A stretch of 64,000 nt of DNA from assembly GCA_040954595.2 (NCBI GenBank), contig JBECUI020000024.1:310001-374000 (forward strand). Direction: 5' to 3'. This stretch comes from Balanoglossus misakiensis. Taxonomy: Eukaryota; Hemichordata. Both the position numbers and the translations under genes were made by a program. Positions 43,320 through 57,290 of this stretch are shown here, piece by piece; position 1 is the stretch's first letter; each line of letters opens with the position of its first letter. A model generated the notes under the pieces. It was not told the DNA's origin, searched no databases, and saw only the letters and a list, made by a program, of their open reading frames with translations.

Positions 43320-43610
43320 TTTTTAAAGCAATCTGACCAGTAGTTGTTGACTTTCAGAGTTTTGATAAATTTCACATATTACTGGCTAATTTGCATATTT
43401 TTGGGCCTGGCAACTTCGTTTGGACAAACTCCCATCTACAGCCCTGCCTGCATCTGCACACCAAATATCAAGGTGATACGCGCAGCGGTTTTCAAGTTTT
43501 TGATGTGGACGGACATACAGACATACATACATACATACATACATACATCCATACATACATCCATACAGACGCAACCCATCCCATAAGGTCCCATGGTATA
43601 TAGGCCTATA
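43320..43610. repeat. Dispersed repeat ending in (CATA)n
   Basis: Contains AAAGCAATCTGACCAGTAGTT, then CACCAAATATCAAGGTGATA, then a CATA/CATC run (43,512-43,568). Relatives lie near 36,360-36,550 and, inverted, 48,960-49,080. A (GAAT)n run follows at 43,705-43,727. Confidence 0.75.
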
Positions 43611-44081
43611 CCAATGGGACCTAAAAATGAAAAGACAGTCAGTACATAGCTAAATTCTCCTATACAAGGGCGTCTTCAATTGGTACAGTGACTGACTGAA
43701 TGGATGAATGAATGAATGAATGAATGATGAACGGATGAGTCGTAATAATATGCTTCAATCATAGGGGCTTTGAAAATTATTTAAAAAAAATAAAAAATAA
43801 TGTACTCACAACCGACATTTATACAACAGACAGCTCAAGAAACTCCTCCATGTGTACAATACTTTGCCAATTTAGTGACAACATCAGCTTGCAGAGCACG
43901 TGAGCACCGCTTTCGCCAGCCTGTGGTGCCCGCATATCTTTTTTGTTCAGCAGTAACATGCACGACACATGCAGAGACACAAACGTCCATGTTGCAAATT
44001 GTAGATGAAAGCATCAGCTGCGCTGGTTTTATGGTCAGCATCACTGGCTGTTACATGAAAACTGTTTGTCACATACCTTAA

Positions 44082-44876
44082 GATGGGTCCCTGGGATCTT
44101 TTTGCGCGTTGCTATGGGCCTTTATAGGACATTACACCCCGATTTGGACTAAGCCGTTTTCAGAGTCTAACAAGGGGCTGGTAACTAGTTGAAAATCTGC
44201 ACGATTGTGAGCGCGCGCCCCCTGACGCCATTGATATGCAAATTAGCTAGGTCAAATTTCAAAAGCCTAAGGCTTTTTATTCCATGACCTCAAAAACGAA
44301 CTTGATGCGTATTCATTAGTTGCTTGAACCAGGGAAGATCGTGACGGATTTTGTTTTCAAATATTATCGTTGTATCCTACGATTTCAGCATACCCGTACC
44401 ACACCTGAAAAAGTCATCGATTTTGGGTGTTTTTGGACGCACTCTTCCACCGGTATCGCTTCTTAGCACGACGAAAACCGAAAAAACGATCCGTCACACT
44501 ATGCGGAAGTGCGTTCTCAACAAGCAGGTCAAATTTGGCTGGCGTACGTGGCCTATGAAAAAAGCCTTAGGGATTTTCGTGAACGGTACAAAATCTCTGT
44601 GTACAAAACATTGGATTTTTAGCGTTCGATCCAGTTACTGTGGTTACAGGACGCGCACGCTATCGCTGACCGCTGCTTTGCCGTATTAGCGTGGCGGCCT
44701 ATGGCCGGGCGGTAGCTGCCGTAACCATACTCGGACAGGGGGTGTGCACACAATCGTGCGTATTTTTAACTAGTTACAAGCCCCTTGTCGGACGTTCATA
44801 ACGGTTTCGATCAAAATTGAGTGTAGTGTCCTATAAAGGCCCATAGCAACGAGCAAAAAGATCCTAGGGACCCATC
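44082..44876. mobile_element. TTAA-flanked inverted-repeat transposon (non-autonomous)
   Basis: TTAA stands on both sides (44,078-44,081 and 44,877-44,880). The ends are inverted repeats of about 135 bp at roughly 80% or better, beginning GATGGGTCCC and including TTGCTATGGGCCTTTATAGG and AACTAGTT. The interior is also partly inverted (CTAAGGCTTTTT near 44,269 with AAAAAGCCTTAG near 44,558). A TTAA duplication fits piggyBac or Kolobok elements; the terminal bases do not decide between them. A 112-codon ORF inside is not recognisable. Confidence 0.7.
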
Positions 44877-45589
44877 TTAACCAACATATACGTGTATCTG
44901 TATGGAAAGAAAGTAGGCTCACCCCCGGTACAATATTATTTTTTTTGCATGCACGCAATGGCCTGAATTTGCTAAACTGGGATCATCTGCGCGCATTTCA
45001 AAAAGTGCTCGTTGCTTAACTTCGTGTGCTTTATTACTACTCACAATTATTCCACTTGTGAACGAACACGTCACCCAATTTTACAGTGTAGCCATGTGGA
45101 AAACTGGTGACAAGGTAATATTTCATTCGAAGATCAACCTACGTTCAGAAAGTTTGCATTGTGGTGAATTCTCACTGCTCTCGCAATGCGGTCTGTGGCT
45201 CACTGCCGCTGACCGCATTACACGTAGAAATAAATTCTGTACGTCACAGTTCGTAGGTCGCATAGGTCATGGAGTTAATCCATTATACATTGCGGCTTAC
45301 AATTTCTCGTGACCCTCTTATCATGCAGCTTGTGTGTTACTGACCACTGACGCATGTCAAAACACTCAATATTTTTTTTAAATTTGCAAAATCTTTCATT
45401 TTAAAGTCGTGATACTCACTGCAGATAGCATTCTTTTCAGTAGGAACTATTTCTGCTGCCATTTCAATATTGTCTTTATTCCATGTAAATATATTTCCTC
45501 CAATTGAACAGTCCCCCGCCACAGCTGCAACCTCTTCTGCAGTCAGAACTTTTGACCACATGTATGTCATTTAGTCAAGACAATTTGGG

Positions 45590-45870
45590 AGAACTGTAGT
45601 TTAAAGCCTCCAAAGCTGCCACTTTTTGCATTATTTTCATGATTTTATTTTCCAACTTAAATTGGTTCATCAAAATAAGCTTACTGATAGGTATACATAA
45701 ACATATTATCGATGCCCGATTGTGACTGCATGTTGCAATTGGAACATGCTATGTATTAAAACGGTGCCTCACCGATTTAATAAGCCTTCATACAAACAAT
45801 AGCAGCTAAGCAGCTATCGTGAAATGCGACGCCAAGTGATGACAAACCAATGCAAATGCAAGTAATATGG
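45590..45870 (+). repeat. Fragment related to element X
   Basis: Shares GCCACTTTTTCATTATTTTC-like, AATAAGCTTACTG(C/A)TAGGTATACA and GTAATATGGCTT segments with 52,020-52,270 and, inverted, 33,230-33,450. It is a more diverged third copy in the spacer. Confidence 0.6.
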
Positions 45871-47080
45871 CTTAATGGTCACGGGTGAAGATTTTAGGGA
45901 ATAGGGAATATACATATGAAGTATTTTACTCTGGAAAAAAATATGCCAATTTTAGCAGCTATAGGGTTTTTAAAGCGCGGGCGAAGTATGAACAGATGCA
46001 GTAAATATCGATACATTGTATTTTGGAGGTTTCTCATAACCATGATTGGTTGGCTAATTATGCGGCGTTTTCTAAATAAAAGGAACAATATTAATTTATT
46101 GTTGGGGCTCACCTCCGTTAACATATTGCCGTCTCTGCTGAGTGTTGGCCTCTTCCAGCGGCACGTGTTTGTCCTTTACGGCATGCTGTAAAATATTTAG
46201 AATAGCGCTGCCATTTGATCAAAGGATAAGCTGGCTTCGCGTCTTAGGGATGTGTGTCTGACGACTATGCCTCGAAGCAAAAGACACAGCCGACCCTGCC
46301 ACGCAGATTCATTTGTTGTGTCACACATTTTCGATCCAAGAAGAGAATATCAACCTTGACGTTGCGAAAATGACAAGAAACTTTCACTCATATAGGTTGT
46401 GTGATTACTTACCCGCAACTTGTTGGGAATTGCTGTCACCAGAGGTGCCCCAGCGTGAAAGCCAGAATGACTGCGACGCCTGCATTGGAGTTCGTCATGA
46501 ATGGAAACATCGATGAACACGTTCGGTCTTCGATGAGGCTAGTGTCCACAGAATAGGCATTCTTTTATAACGCAGCTGGGAGGTGGTAAATCCATTGTGA
46601 TCACCATGCTATTAGTAGCCCAAGCAGTCAAAATTTGCGAAAAATATATCAATATGGAAAAATATATCAATGGGATCAATAGTTATTAAGCACTTTTTAA
46701 AAACAAATGACACCGTAAGATCAATTATCTTGTTTTCCGCGACAAGTTTCAACATGGTATGTCAGCGCTACCAGTGAATAATATTATTAGAAACTATGAC
46801 AGCTGTAACCGTGCGATTAATGATTTGATCAATTTTAATCATATACTTGTAAATATTTGCGCGGGTGCAGGTTTAATAAACTGTGTTGATATATAGGTGG
46901 AAGACTGTTTAGTTTTCCAGTCAATTATGTGATGTATTACGCCTGACGCTTAAATGATTTGGTCCAGGGAGAATAACCGTGTTTGGCCGGTCAAGCGAAC
47001 CCTGGATCTTGCAGGCTCTGCCCACTTTCCAATCAACAACCATTGAGCATGCGCAGTTGATACTTCACATTGTAAACAAG

Positions 47081-47149
47081 ATGGCGTCGCTGTATATGCT
47101 TCTGGACCGTTGTCGCCCGACTATGTCGGCAAAGAAGAGACGAATTTAA
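47081..47149 (+). CDS. Twin 22-codon ORF, right copy
   Basis: Mirror of 38,581-38,649, opening with ACAAGATGGCGTCG. A near-consensus splice donor (GATTG|GTAAGTC) follows at about 47,234, in the left copy altered to GGTATGTC. The pair would read outward, away from the spacer, like divergent first exons. Confidence 0.25.
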   Translation: MASLYMLLDRCRPTMSAKKRRI

Positions 47150-50100
47150 CCAAGCAACGCCATATCGGAAGATAGAATGATCGCGAGATGAAACCGGGAT
47201 ATCGAACGATTTGGCAGCCATGTTGATTGATTGGTAAGTCGCCGAAGTAACTATTTGCCATTGATTTGTTTACCAGAAACGGTTTGCCTTTGGAACACAT
47301 TTGACCTCACCGAAATTGATTTCAGAGTTTTTTCCCAAGAACTAATGACGTTCGTTTTCACCTTTCTGTCCCGAAGTTGCAAACGTGTTGTCTCTGAGAA
47401 AATAAATGTGATTTGTACCCGCGATAATCATAGTTCGGATTTCAACCCACAACATCAACGCCAGCCATTCACCAACATGTGCCAGATAATGTTTATCAGT
47501 CATATTTTCTCAGTCTGAATTTACAAAAGACTAATTGTATTGTATGTACATTGCAATTTTAATATGTAACACGTTTGACCTGAGTGGGAGGATGGATTGA
47601 AGGGACACAAGCTTTTGTAGCCACTTATATTTTGACACTGTTTATATAAATGTTGAGCTGGCATATTTGTTCCCTTATGATGTAGTGTACCTGTTGCATT
47701 GAAATGAAGCTGTAATATTAAAGTGCAATTTAGTCCTTTGGTTTACTGGGAAAATGAGGTCAATAAATGACAGGTTTATTTAGATATATGATATATTTCT
47801 CACAAGCACTTATGCATATGTATGAGATACTTATTTATTTTTAATTTATGTATTTATTTTTAATTTATTTTGTACGTTCAGGTAATCATATGGATTTGTA
47901 TGGAATCACATACACATTAATTGAAGACTATCATATCACAGAAGTCGAGCCTCCACATGTGTAAGGTAACCATTTAGGTTTCATGACTAAGTTTGTTTAA
48001 GAATTCATAAAGCACGAATTCTACCTAATGAATGAATTTTCTTAGAATTTCACAACTGTGACAGGGTTTGCAGTTATGCGAAAAAGTGTTATTATTCACA
48101 TACGAAACTTTTCGTATACATTTTTCTGATGGCAATGCATTTAACTTTGAACAAATATTGACGTCAGTTAGTAGTGTTATTTTGTCAGTGATATTGCTTC
48201 ATCATCATCCCTCCAACCAAAGTTGAAACTGAGTTGCAAATATTGCACAGCTTGAAATCATAAAATGTTGCAAAATTGAACCAACCGTTCGGTCAACGAT
48301 TATGTTCTTACAGCTATTATTAGAAGCAGACAGTCTCAGGGAACAAGATACATGGGCCTGATTTGCAAACTGAGTTGGAACTAACCTTGCCTGCCCATAG
48401 ATGCGCCAATTCAGTGAATCTTATCGTATTAAAAATGAATATGGAGAACTATTCTCTGTGTTGTGATTGTTAGCCTACATGTATACATATGTACCTTGAG
48501 TGATTCCACTTTCTTCAGTGTCCTGTGAATTCAGTTGCCATAACTTGCGCTTCACATAGCGCATACATGTAGGTCTAATCAATTTGGCAACTGGGTCTTA
48601 CAATATTATCTGATGCCTCTTACTGGCCGAAGGACCACAAGTTGCATTTTCACATCGCATATAAATAGAAAACCCATTAATTTCTACTGTATGATTTTAT
48701 TGACGATTCAATAGTTTCATGACTGTTAGTGTTAATTACAATACCTAAATTTCCAAATGAAAGCATGCTGTCAGTTTTCATGTGATTGATATTAATTTTA
48801 CAATTTCAAAATATGCTTAGCTCTGAATGATTATGAACATATCAAACTTCATGTTAAATAAACTGTCTTGATATTGTATACATTAAGGCCTACTACCAGT
48901 GTCACAACATTGATTTCCTGCATTTTTACTCATGCCTTCTGACCAGTCAGTTGCCTCTGTATGTGTGTATGTAGTATGTATGGATGTATGTATGTCTGTC
49001 CACATCAAAAACTTGAAAACCCCTTCGCGTATCCCCTTGATGTTTGGTGTGTAGATGCAGGCCAGCCTGTAAATAGGATTTTGTTCATATTAAGAAGGTT
49101 GAAGTATTTTCATGATAGGTTTTATTTGATTACTCCAGAAACATACAATACAGAGTCTGTGTGGTAAGTCTTGATATTGGGTTTTTAGATGCAGGCACGC
49201 CTGTTCAAATGAAATATGCTAATTACCTGGAGCAATGTGAAATTGATCAAAACTCAGAAACTCAACAACTGGTCAGATTGCTTTGAACATTTGTATGCAT
49301 GTAGCTTATGTCACGCCTGATATACTTTCAGCTAATATCGTGAATTGTATCTAGAATTTAGTATGCTATTTCCTATAGGTAATCTTTGTTAGTATTGTTT
49401 AAATTGTGGCAAAATTTGTAATTTTTGGGAAATATAATTTTGTCATTTTTGGTCAAAAATCATTTTCTCTGAAACTCCATGTCAGGTCAGGTTGCATTTA
49501 AATTTTGGTTTGCTTGTTCCATGAGGTAACCCAAGTAATGTTGTATATCATTTTGGTGAAATTTGCATATTTGTGGTCTTGAGGCAATTTTTGCAATTTG
49601 TATTCTTTGAAACCGCATGTCAGATTGCTTTCAATTTTGGTAGGCATGTTCCTTGTGGTGATTGAAGTGAGATATTGTTGGATTTGTTGATATCTGAATT
49701 TTTGTGGTTGAGGCAGTTTTTGTCATTGTTGAAGAAATGTTGTTTTCACTGAAAATACTCCGATTCCTGTGAAATTGTATTAGGTTACCTGGTAGGTCAT
49801 ATCTGCTTGGCAATGTCACAGCGGTGTACACACCTATTTTTGTGTAATCCAAAGTGTGTAATAACCTAGCAAATATTTACTAGTAAATCATGTATGTTCT
49901 ACTTCTTACAAGGTTGAAGTATGTTGATGTCTGGGTTAAATGGGATTCTTCAGAAACATACAATACAGAGTCTGTGGTACAGTTCATGGTCACATTCGAT
50001 TACCTAGTCTATATCCAGCCGTGTTCTGTCCGCTTTGCTTCCAAAAGTATCGTCTAGTGTCATGCATGCCACTTGCCCAATAATCTGACACCCCTTGCTG

Positions 50101-52480
50101 GGAAATTTGATGTAACAAGTGTCCCTTAGTGAAGTTATTAACATAAACTGAACAATGTTGATTTGGCGTAAGATTATAGTGAAGGCAGGGCTTATTACAT
50201 TGAAAATGCTATCCAGCCTTAATTACACATTATGAATATCCTTTGTCCAATCATTGGAAAAACAATGTACCATAGACTTGCATAGCACTTTGAAGGTGAA
50301 TCGCAAGTGGTCACTTTAATTACATTACCTCAAGCAGTCTTTTACATGTAGCTATAATAAGACAAACATTCCCGGTGTAATTAACATCACTAGTCTGTTG
50401 TTATTAGTATCTATCTCCGATAAGTATCAAGTCTGCCTTATGTTATTTTAAGTCAATTGTCAGGTTCATGTACATATTTTACAACTTATCTATCTTGTCA
50501 AAAACTTTCGCATGTACCTAATTCTAGGCTTACCAGTAGGGTTATAGATACAGTGTATTATATTAACATGCATTAATATGAAACTAAATGTTGATGGTTA
50601 ATTAAAGACCCCCTTGAGCTATGGTAACCTCATTAAATATGTGCATATGTTATTCTAGTGGATGTGGTAACCTGGACATGGACAACTCTGGGGTCAAAAT
50701 CTTTTGACAAACTTTTGGGTGATCTTGGGTAAACTTTGACCTACATTCCTATATCTTGGCATCCGGCACAGATACATCCTTGACACTTGGAGTGATGGAA
50801 CTATGTAATGGAATATTATGTCTTGCCTCATTAATTATGTACATACCTAATGCCAGCCTAACCAATAGGGCTGGAAGTCTGCCTTTTTTGGACATGATAA
50901 ATTTGAGATCAACATTTTTCTACAGCAGCCAGCCTTCTCTTAAAAAGAATGGACAATATAAAGGCTTTGCTGGTATACTGAACTTTTGACTCCCTCCCTG
51001 AGACTGTGTGCCAATGACGGGATAGCCTACTCAGCGTTGGGTAGATCCTAAGAAGGCCTCAGCCAGGCATCAGATACAAAAAGCGGAAATCCAAGCTTTA
51101 ATGGTGGGTTACATCGTTAACTTCCCTGCAGAGCTGATTTCTCAGACTGTGAGCCAATGACGGGTAAAGCCCCTAGGTAGGGGCCACCTAAGACAGGCCG
51201 GTCATGCTTTAGTCACAAAGAAGGGCAAGTTCAGTCATACCATAACTTTGTCTGCTGTATATGCTTCATAATGATTGCATGGTATTTTGAGAATACATTG
51301 TCTTAAGGCAGTGTGACCAGCTAAAAAGTACTGGCAAACACAGCCAATGTGTAATAAAAAACATCTCATGTGGCTAAATAAAAGACATAAAACACAGCAA
51401 AAGCACTGTGACTAGCTGAGACATAATACTCCATTATGCATTTCCATCACTCCAAGTGTCAAGGTTGCATCTGCTCTGGATGCCAAGATATAGTAATGTT
51501 GGTCAAGGTTTACCCAAAGTCACCCAAAGTTCTGTCAAACAATTTTGACCCCAATGTTGTCCATGTTTAGGTTTCTCCCTCCACTGGATAGCCTACAATT
51601 AGATATGCAAATATTTAATGACGTTACCATAGATTAAGGCGGTCCTAAATAACCATGAAATTATAGTTTCATGTTAATTCTTGTTATTACAAAACACTGT
51701 ATCTATAACCCTTCTGGAAGCCATACTTTGTTTCATGCTACCCAATATGTGAAAGTAGGTAAAAAATCAGCCAAGGTTATTTGAAAATTTGCTGAAAAAA
51801 ATCCGGTCCCTGACATTTGGTAAAGGGGTCAAGACACTTGGCAACAAATTTTTGTCCCAGATTAGAACATATTCATAAAAAACTCAGGGAAAGAAGGAAG
51901 TTTTTCACAGCTTTGGTGCTTCAAATAGTAGAGAGGTTCCCAAGTTATTTCAATGAAACCTTAATGTCAACATTACATCGTTAGACTCGAACTCATCTGG
52001 CATAAAGCTGCTAGTTAAAGCCCTAAGGGTTGTGCCACTTTTTCATTATTTTCATCTAAGATTTGTCAATCTAAATAAGCTTACTGCTAGGTATACATCT
52101 ACATGAACATCTTGTTGACAGACGATTGTGGCTGTAATTTAAAGAAGTCAGATATTTAACAGGTACCACACCTGTTTAATCTGCCTCTATACAAAGGGTA
52201 CACATCTCTGGTGGTATGCATCACCTAGATATGACAAACATAAGCACTACAAGTAATATGGCTTTATGGTGGCGATTTTGAAGGATGTGGAGAAGATTTG
52301 AAAAACACTCTTGAGGAAAAAGATGTGTTAAATCTTTGAAATGTGTTTTATTCTTTGGTTCCCATTTCGTATATGTCTATCTACCACTGGGACCAATGTG
52401 AAATTGGTGGAAACTGGTCAAATTGCTTTAGAAATTGGTGTGTATTCATTTTGAGACCTCATGGATTTTTTTTCATTTTT

Positions 52481-53900
52481 AGCTCACGTGAAAATCACGT
52501 GAGCTTATGGTTTAGCGATGTCTGTGTGTGTGTGTGTATGTATGTATGTGTGTGTGTGTGTCTGTCTGTATACCCGATATCTCAAGAACCGCTGAACCGA
52601 TTTCAACCAAATTTAGTACACAGGTTCAGATATCATATGGCAAGAACTGAAAAGGTTTTGGTGGGTGTGGCTTTGATATTAATGAAGTTATTTAAGTTTT
52701 AATTTTTCTATTACATGGTTGTCTATGTGAGCTTTCGTTAATGTCGCATATATGACCAGTGGAAACGATAGTTTGAGGAGATCGACTGTTTGAGGGCGCT
52801 GTGAAATGAGACATTCCTGGCGATATTGCCGTTGTTCTGTCCATGCTCAGACGATGTACCCGTCGTTACGAATAACTTCCCTACGTGAATCCAAAAGGAA
52901 GCTAACGTTGTTTAGTTGCTTCATAGAGCGTAAATTGTTAATCTACAGGACCGTCAGACGAATACTCTTTTCAAATGAAGTTTGAAACTACTTACGAGTA
53001 AGTTAGTGGAGACAATATGGCGGATAGTTGGCGTGCAGCCGAATCCGCGTTATGACTATGACGTGACCCATTCATCAAGACAAACCGTAAATGATTCACG
53101 CATATTGTGGTCCTCACGCAGTCAATCTCAAAATGTCACCAGGCTTTCTATTTGTCTATTGTTCAGAGAAAAACAACGTGGCGGTTGATCACACTCAACA
53201 GTTAAATCCGTTTTGTGAGTTTATAGACAGTCTGTTATCGCCAATACTATATAGCGATTGCTAGATGGCTTACCCAATATGTGATCGAGCGAGAATGATA
53301 ACATTGAATGTCTGTTCAGATCTCATTCCGTACGTCATACGTCAACATTTCGATTTCGATTTAATCCATTCATAAAGAATTTAGAGAAAGTCGTCTTGAA
53401 TTGTGACCCCGACTATCAATTTTACGATGATTTTTTGGCGACGGAATACACGAGACGCCATTGCATAACTACGTCAGCTGGACTTCCAAGGTTACCATTT
53501 TGTGTGTATGGAATCTTATCGCAGAGACTACGTACTTTGACAATATGCCATGCTATATCAATGACGCCCCAGAAAATTTGTCGAAGAATGAATTTGTCTT
53601 CTCATGGTGGTGCAATATATTTTAATGTCTATTTTGAGGTTGATTTTGGTTTTTGGCTAACATGTATATCAATGTCAGCTTATAGCATAAGTTGGTGTCC
53701 GTCGTCTATGTATGTCTGTATGTGTGCCTCATACAGAATTATGTATTTTGCGAATGGATCAGTTTCGTCTAAATGTATTGATGTATGTATGTGTATGTCC
53801 ATCAACATCAAAAACTTGAAACTACTGATATTTAGTGTGTACATAGAAATTGTTATTGCGAAAAAATGCATACTGGTATTAATAACTCGAAAAATGTTCA
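52481..53900. mobile_element. Insertion in right arm starting with CACGTG palindrome
   Basis: The arm alignment breaks at an 11-bp inverted pair AGCTCACGTGA/TCACGTGAGCT (52,481-52,505, 3-nt loop). A TG/TATG microsatellite (52,521-52,570) and GC-richer unique sequence follow. Alignment to the left arm is clear again by about 54,833; the right limit is uncertain because 53,910-54,830 contains degenerate ~140-bp repeats that may belong to element X. No transposase ORF. Confidence 0.5.
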
Positions 53901-56468
53901 AATAGTCAAAATTGAAAAACTTAATAACAGCGGATCAGATTCAGTTAAAAATTGGCGTGCATTGGTGTGCAAGTACTATGGGAAGACCTCGTATGATTTT
54001 GTTCAGGTGGAGTCAGTATCTGGCGTTTGCTATTTTTTATGAATTTTTTGGGAGAATTTTCTGTAGTTTTGTTAAAAAAATTTCTTCTCTGAAATTACAT
54101 GTCCAATTGATTGGAAACTTGGTATGGAGGTTCATAGGGCTTACCTGAATCACATTTGTGCAAACGGTGGTGAAATTTGCAAAAATGCATTTTTGGGCAA
54201 TATTTCCTGTTTTTGTCAAAAAATCAAATCCTGTGAAACTGTAAGTGCAATTGTTTTGATACTTTGTATTTGGGTTTCTAGGGGTGATCTCAGTCAGATA
54301 TGATCAAATTGTAAAGAAATTTGCCTAACTGTATTTTTTGGGAATTCTGCAGGGTTTGGCCAAATAGTCTTCAGTAAAACCACAAGTCCAATTGATTGGA
54401 AACTTTGAATGGGAATTCATATCTGTGATATCAGTCAGATTTGTCTGAATTACCTGTTGTTTGCCAAAATGTCTTCCTTATTGAAACTTGTTAAAGAGGT
54501 TCTTAGGCATGAACAGAAATCAGATTTGTTGAAATCTGGTGAAATATTCATACTTTTTGGTATATTTCTTGCCATTTTTGATCAACGAGTTTTAGAATTC
54601 CATAGACTTATCTTTTTATGCAGTTCAGGATGGGGTACATGACTCATAACCCCTTACAAAAATTGACAAGGCAACAATTCCACAAACATGTTTACATTTC
54701 ACAATGGTGCAACACACAACCCTTACACCATATACACTATAAACCAAATTGGTTTAACACTGGTTTTTCTAATCTTGTTATTCTGTCAACCAATCACAGT
54801 ACTGCACGTGAGCATATTCAGTTAATATCTGGTTTGAAGTATATTTTTGGGGTGATTTTGGTCAAATACTCAAAAACCTCTACTCACAGTTCTTTGAAAT
54901 TTGGTTTGCAGGTTCCTAGGTGTGTTATCACGACATTTTAACAAATCCTATGATGGAAGTGTCAATATAGTTTTTGTGGACAATTTTTGCCATTTTTGTT
55001 TGATTGCTTTGCAATTTTTTGTTTTGCAGTTTCCAGGGGATTTTTTTACTGTGATATATCATAAATGTTCTGAAAATGAAAAAATTGTATTTTGGGGGCA
55101 TAAAAAAAATTCTCAGAAAGTGCATGGTTGATCACTTTAAAAGTTTAGTTGTGAGTTAATGATATGTGCTTCTTTAGAATGATAATTGAATCAAATCATA
55201 GCTGAATTAGTTTTTTTGTTTATTTTGTTAGATATTTTTTCCGTATACCTCAAAAATTGTTATTATAAAAGAGAAATTACCATTACATAGTAGTTTGCAA
55301 TTAAGGAGGACCCCCTCCCCCACTGAAAATCGTATACACCTTGATCTCTCTATGTCTGTATTCATGTCTGTATGTATGTTTTACAAATGTATGCTCCCAA
55401 TAAGAGTGAAATGATTTTTTTTATCGTAATACTTCTAAAGTGATTATTTCCTATGAGATATGCAGTCTTATTACCTAATCGTTTCTAAAATTCTACCTCA
55501 TGCTGTGTATGAAAAGTCTAATATATGTCATTGTCAAGATCCCCAAAACAGGCTGATATAGTATCACATAACATTTGATAAAAGTATCCCAAACAGTTTG
55601 GCCATGTCTTCATAACACAAAATGTGAGTGATATACTACTTGAATATTTTTGTCATGTTTTCCACTATAATAGTACTGTTTCTGTAGATATCAGATGTTT
55701 TATGTTATTTAAATAACCGTGATAGACAACACATTTTAATGTAAGCCATCATGTGCAAATGTGATAGCCATGGCCGTGTAAGATACACTCCCCAATTTCA
55801 CGAAATTCACACATGTGCTTTACCATTGTTATGCTATGTGTTGAACTGGCACACTGCAAATTTTGAAACTATGATATTGATCACAATCACACGCACACTC
55901 ACAGCATCCTTTTTTGGAATAGAGGTACTAACACTATCAATTATTATTATACTTTTGAATCCCCAATAAAGAATATATAGAATTTAACAGGATTTATATT
56001 TGCACGCAAAGTATAAAATTCCCTTGTGCCGTAGAAATGAAAATCTGCAACTGGTGGTCCTTCTGCCAGTAAGAAGCATCAGAAAAATTCTGCATGCTCA
56101 TCGTCCAGACAATTTTGGTATACAGAAAAAAAAACACTAGAATGACAACAGCTACATGTATGTAGGCTAGCAATAGGAACACAGATAACAATTCTCCATA
56201 TTCATTTTTAAATACGATAAGATTCGCTGAAATTGGCACATCTGTGTGCAGGCAAAGTCAGTTCCAACTCGGCTTGCAAATCGGACCAATGTCTCTTGTT
56301 CGCTGAGACTGTATGGTTCTAGTAATAGCTGTAAGAACTTGATCATTGACCAAACTCTTGGTTCAATTTTGCAACATTTTATGATTTCAAGCTGTACATA
56401 TTTAACTCCGTTTCAACTATGGTTGGAGGGATAATAATGGAGCCATTTCACTGACAAAATAGCGCTTA

Positions 56469-57290
56469 GGGACCATTCAGTTTTTACGGTGGGGGGAGGC
56501 TGGCAAAATCCAGGGGGTCACTTAAATTTTGAAATCCAAAAGAGGGAGTCATCTTTTTTTCAAACGTTTAGGGGGGAGGTCATATACATGTACCCACCGA
56601 TGCTAACTTTGAGTGGAGTGGCAACAGTAAAATTGGTCCTTTCAAACATTGAGATAATTTGCTTTTGACTTCATTAAAATGTAACTTTGAGCTACATATT
56701 TTACAAAGTTTTCTTATGTGGAAGGGGGACATCCCCTCCCACACCCATCCCCTTATTTCTTCGCCACATATAGTGTACCAGGGCAGAATACTTGCCATTC
56801 CACCCCCACTGATGTTAACTTTGAGTGGCAAAAGTCAAATTTGTCCTCCCCAACATTAAGTTAATTTGCCTATGAGTTCATTAAAATGCATTAATTGTAT
56901 TTTACAAAATTGTCCTACGTACACCCACCCCTTCCACTTTTCTTGTTTTACCAATTCTACCAACTATTGTATTGACGTGTCCTTTTAATTTATCCATAGA
57001 CTTCTTTATTGCAACGCTATACTATTATACACTTCAAATTATAAATTTCTTTAAGAAATTTAGAATTGAGGTGTGAGGAGACCCTTTACCTTTATTGCAT
57101 ACAGTCAGTGTACATAAGATAAGGATGGCGAATGTTTTCAGGGTGGGAGGAGGGTCATCATATTTTGGTCCTGTCAAAGGGGGGGGGGGTCATCATTTTT
57201 TTGGTCCTGGTTGAAGGGGGTGTCGGCCTGATTTTGAAAACCAATGACACAAACTTTTGCCCCCCCCCTCCACCAAAACTGAACAGTCCC
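56469..57290. mobile_element. PIF/Harbinger-like MITE (822 bp)
   Basis: Inverted ends GGGACCATTCAGTTTTT and, on the other strand, GGGACTGTTCAGTTTT, each followed by a G-rich stretch, flanked by TTA on both sides (56,466-56,468 and 57,291-57,293). A 3-bp TTA/TAA duplication is characteristic of PIF/Harbinger elements. The site is uninterrupted in the left arm (AGCGCTATTTTG near 31,890). No transposase. Confidence 0.75.

Larger units (their letters stand above)
38689..47041. other. Spacer between giant inverted-repeat arms
   Basis: 8.35 kb, about 60% AT. It holds a CpG/GCGC patch near 38,715-38,730, a palindrome cluster (39,754-39,890), small duplications, the 238-bp tandem repeat, microsatellites, a TTAA-flanked element and a fragment of element X (45,590-45,870). 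No confident gene: 39,700-42,400 and 44,881-47,041 show only short unrecognised ORFs. Confidence 0.5.

Noticed and set aside
44351-44689. 112-codon ORF inside the TTAA-flanked element
   Set aside because: Sequence is largely inverted-repeat derived; no transposase motif.
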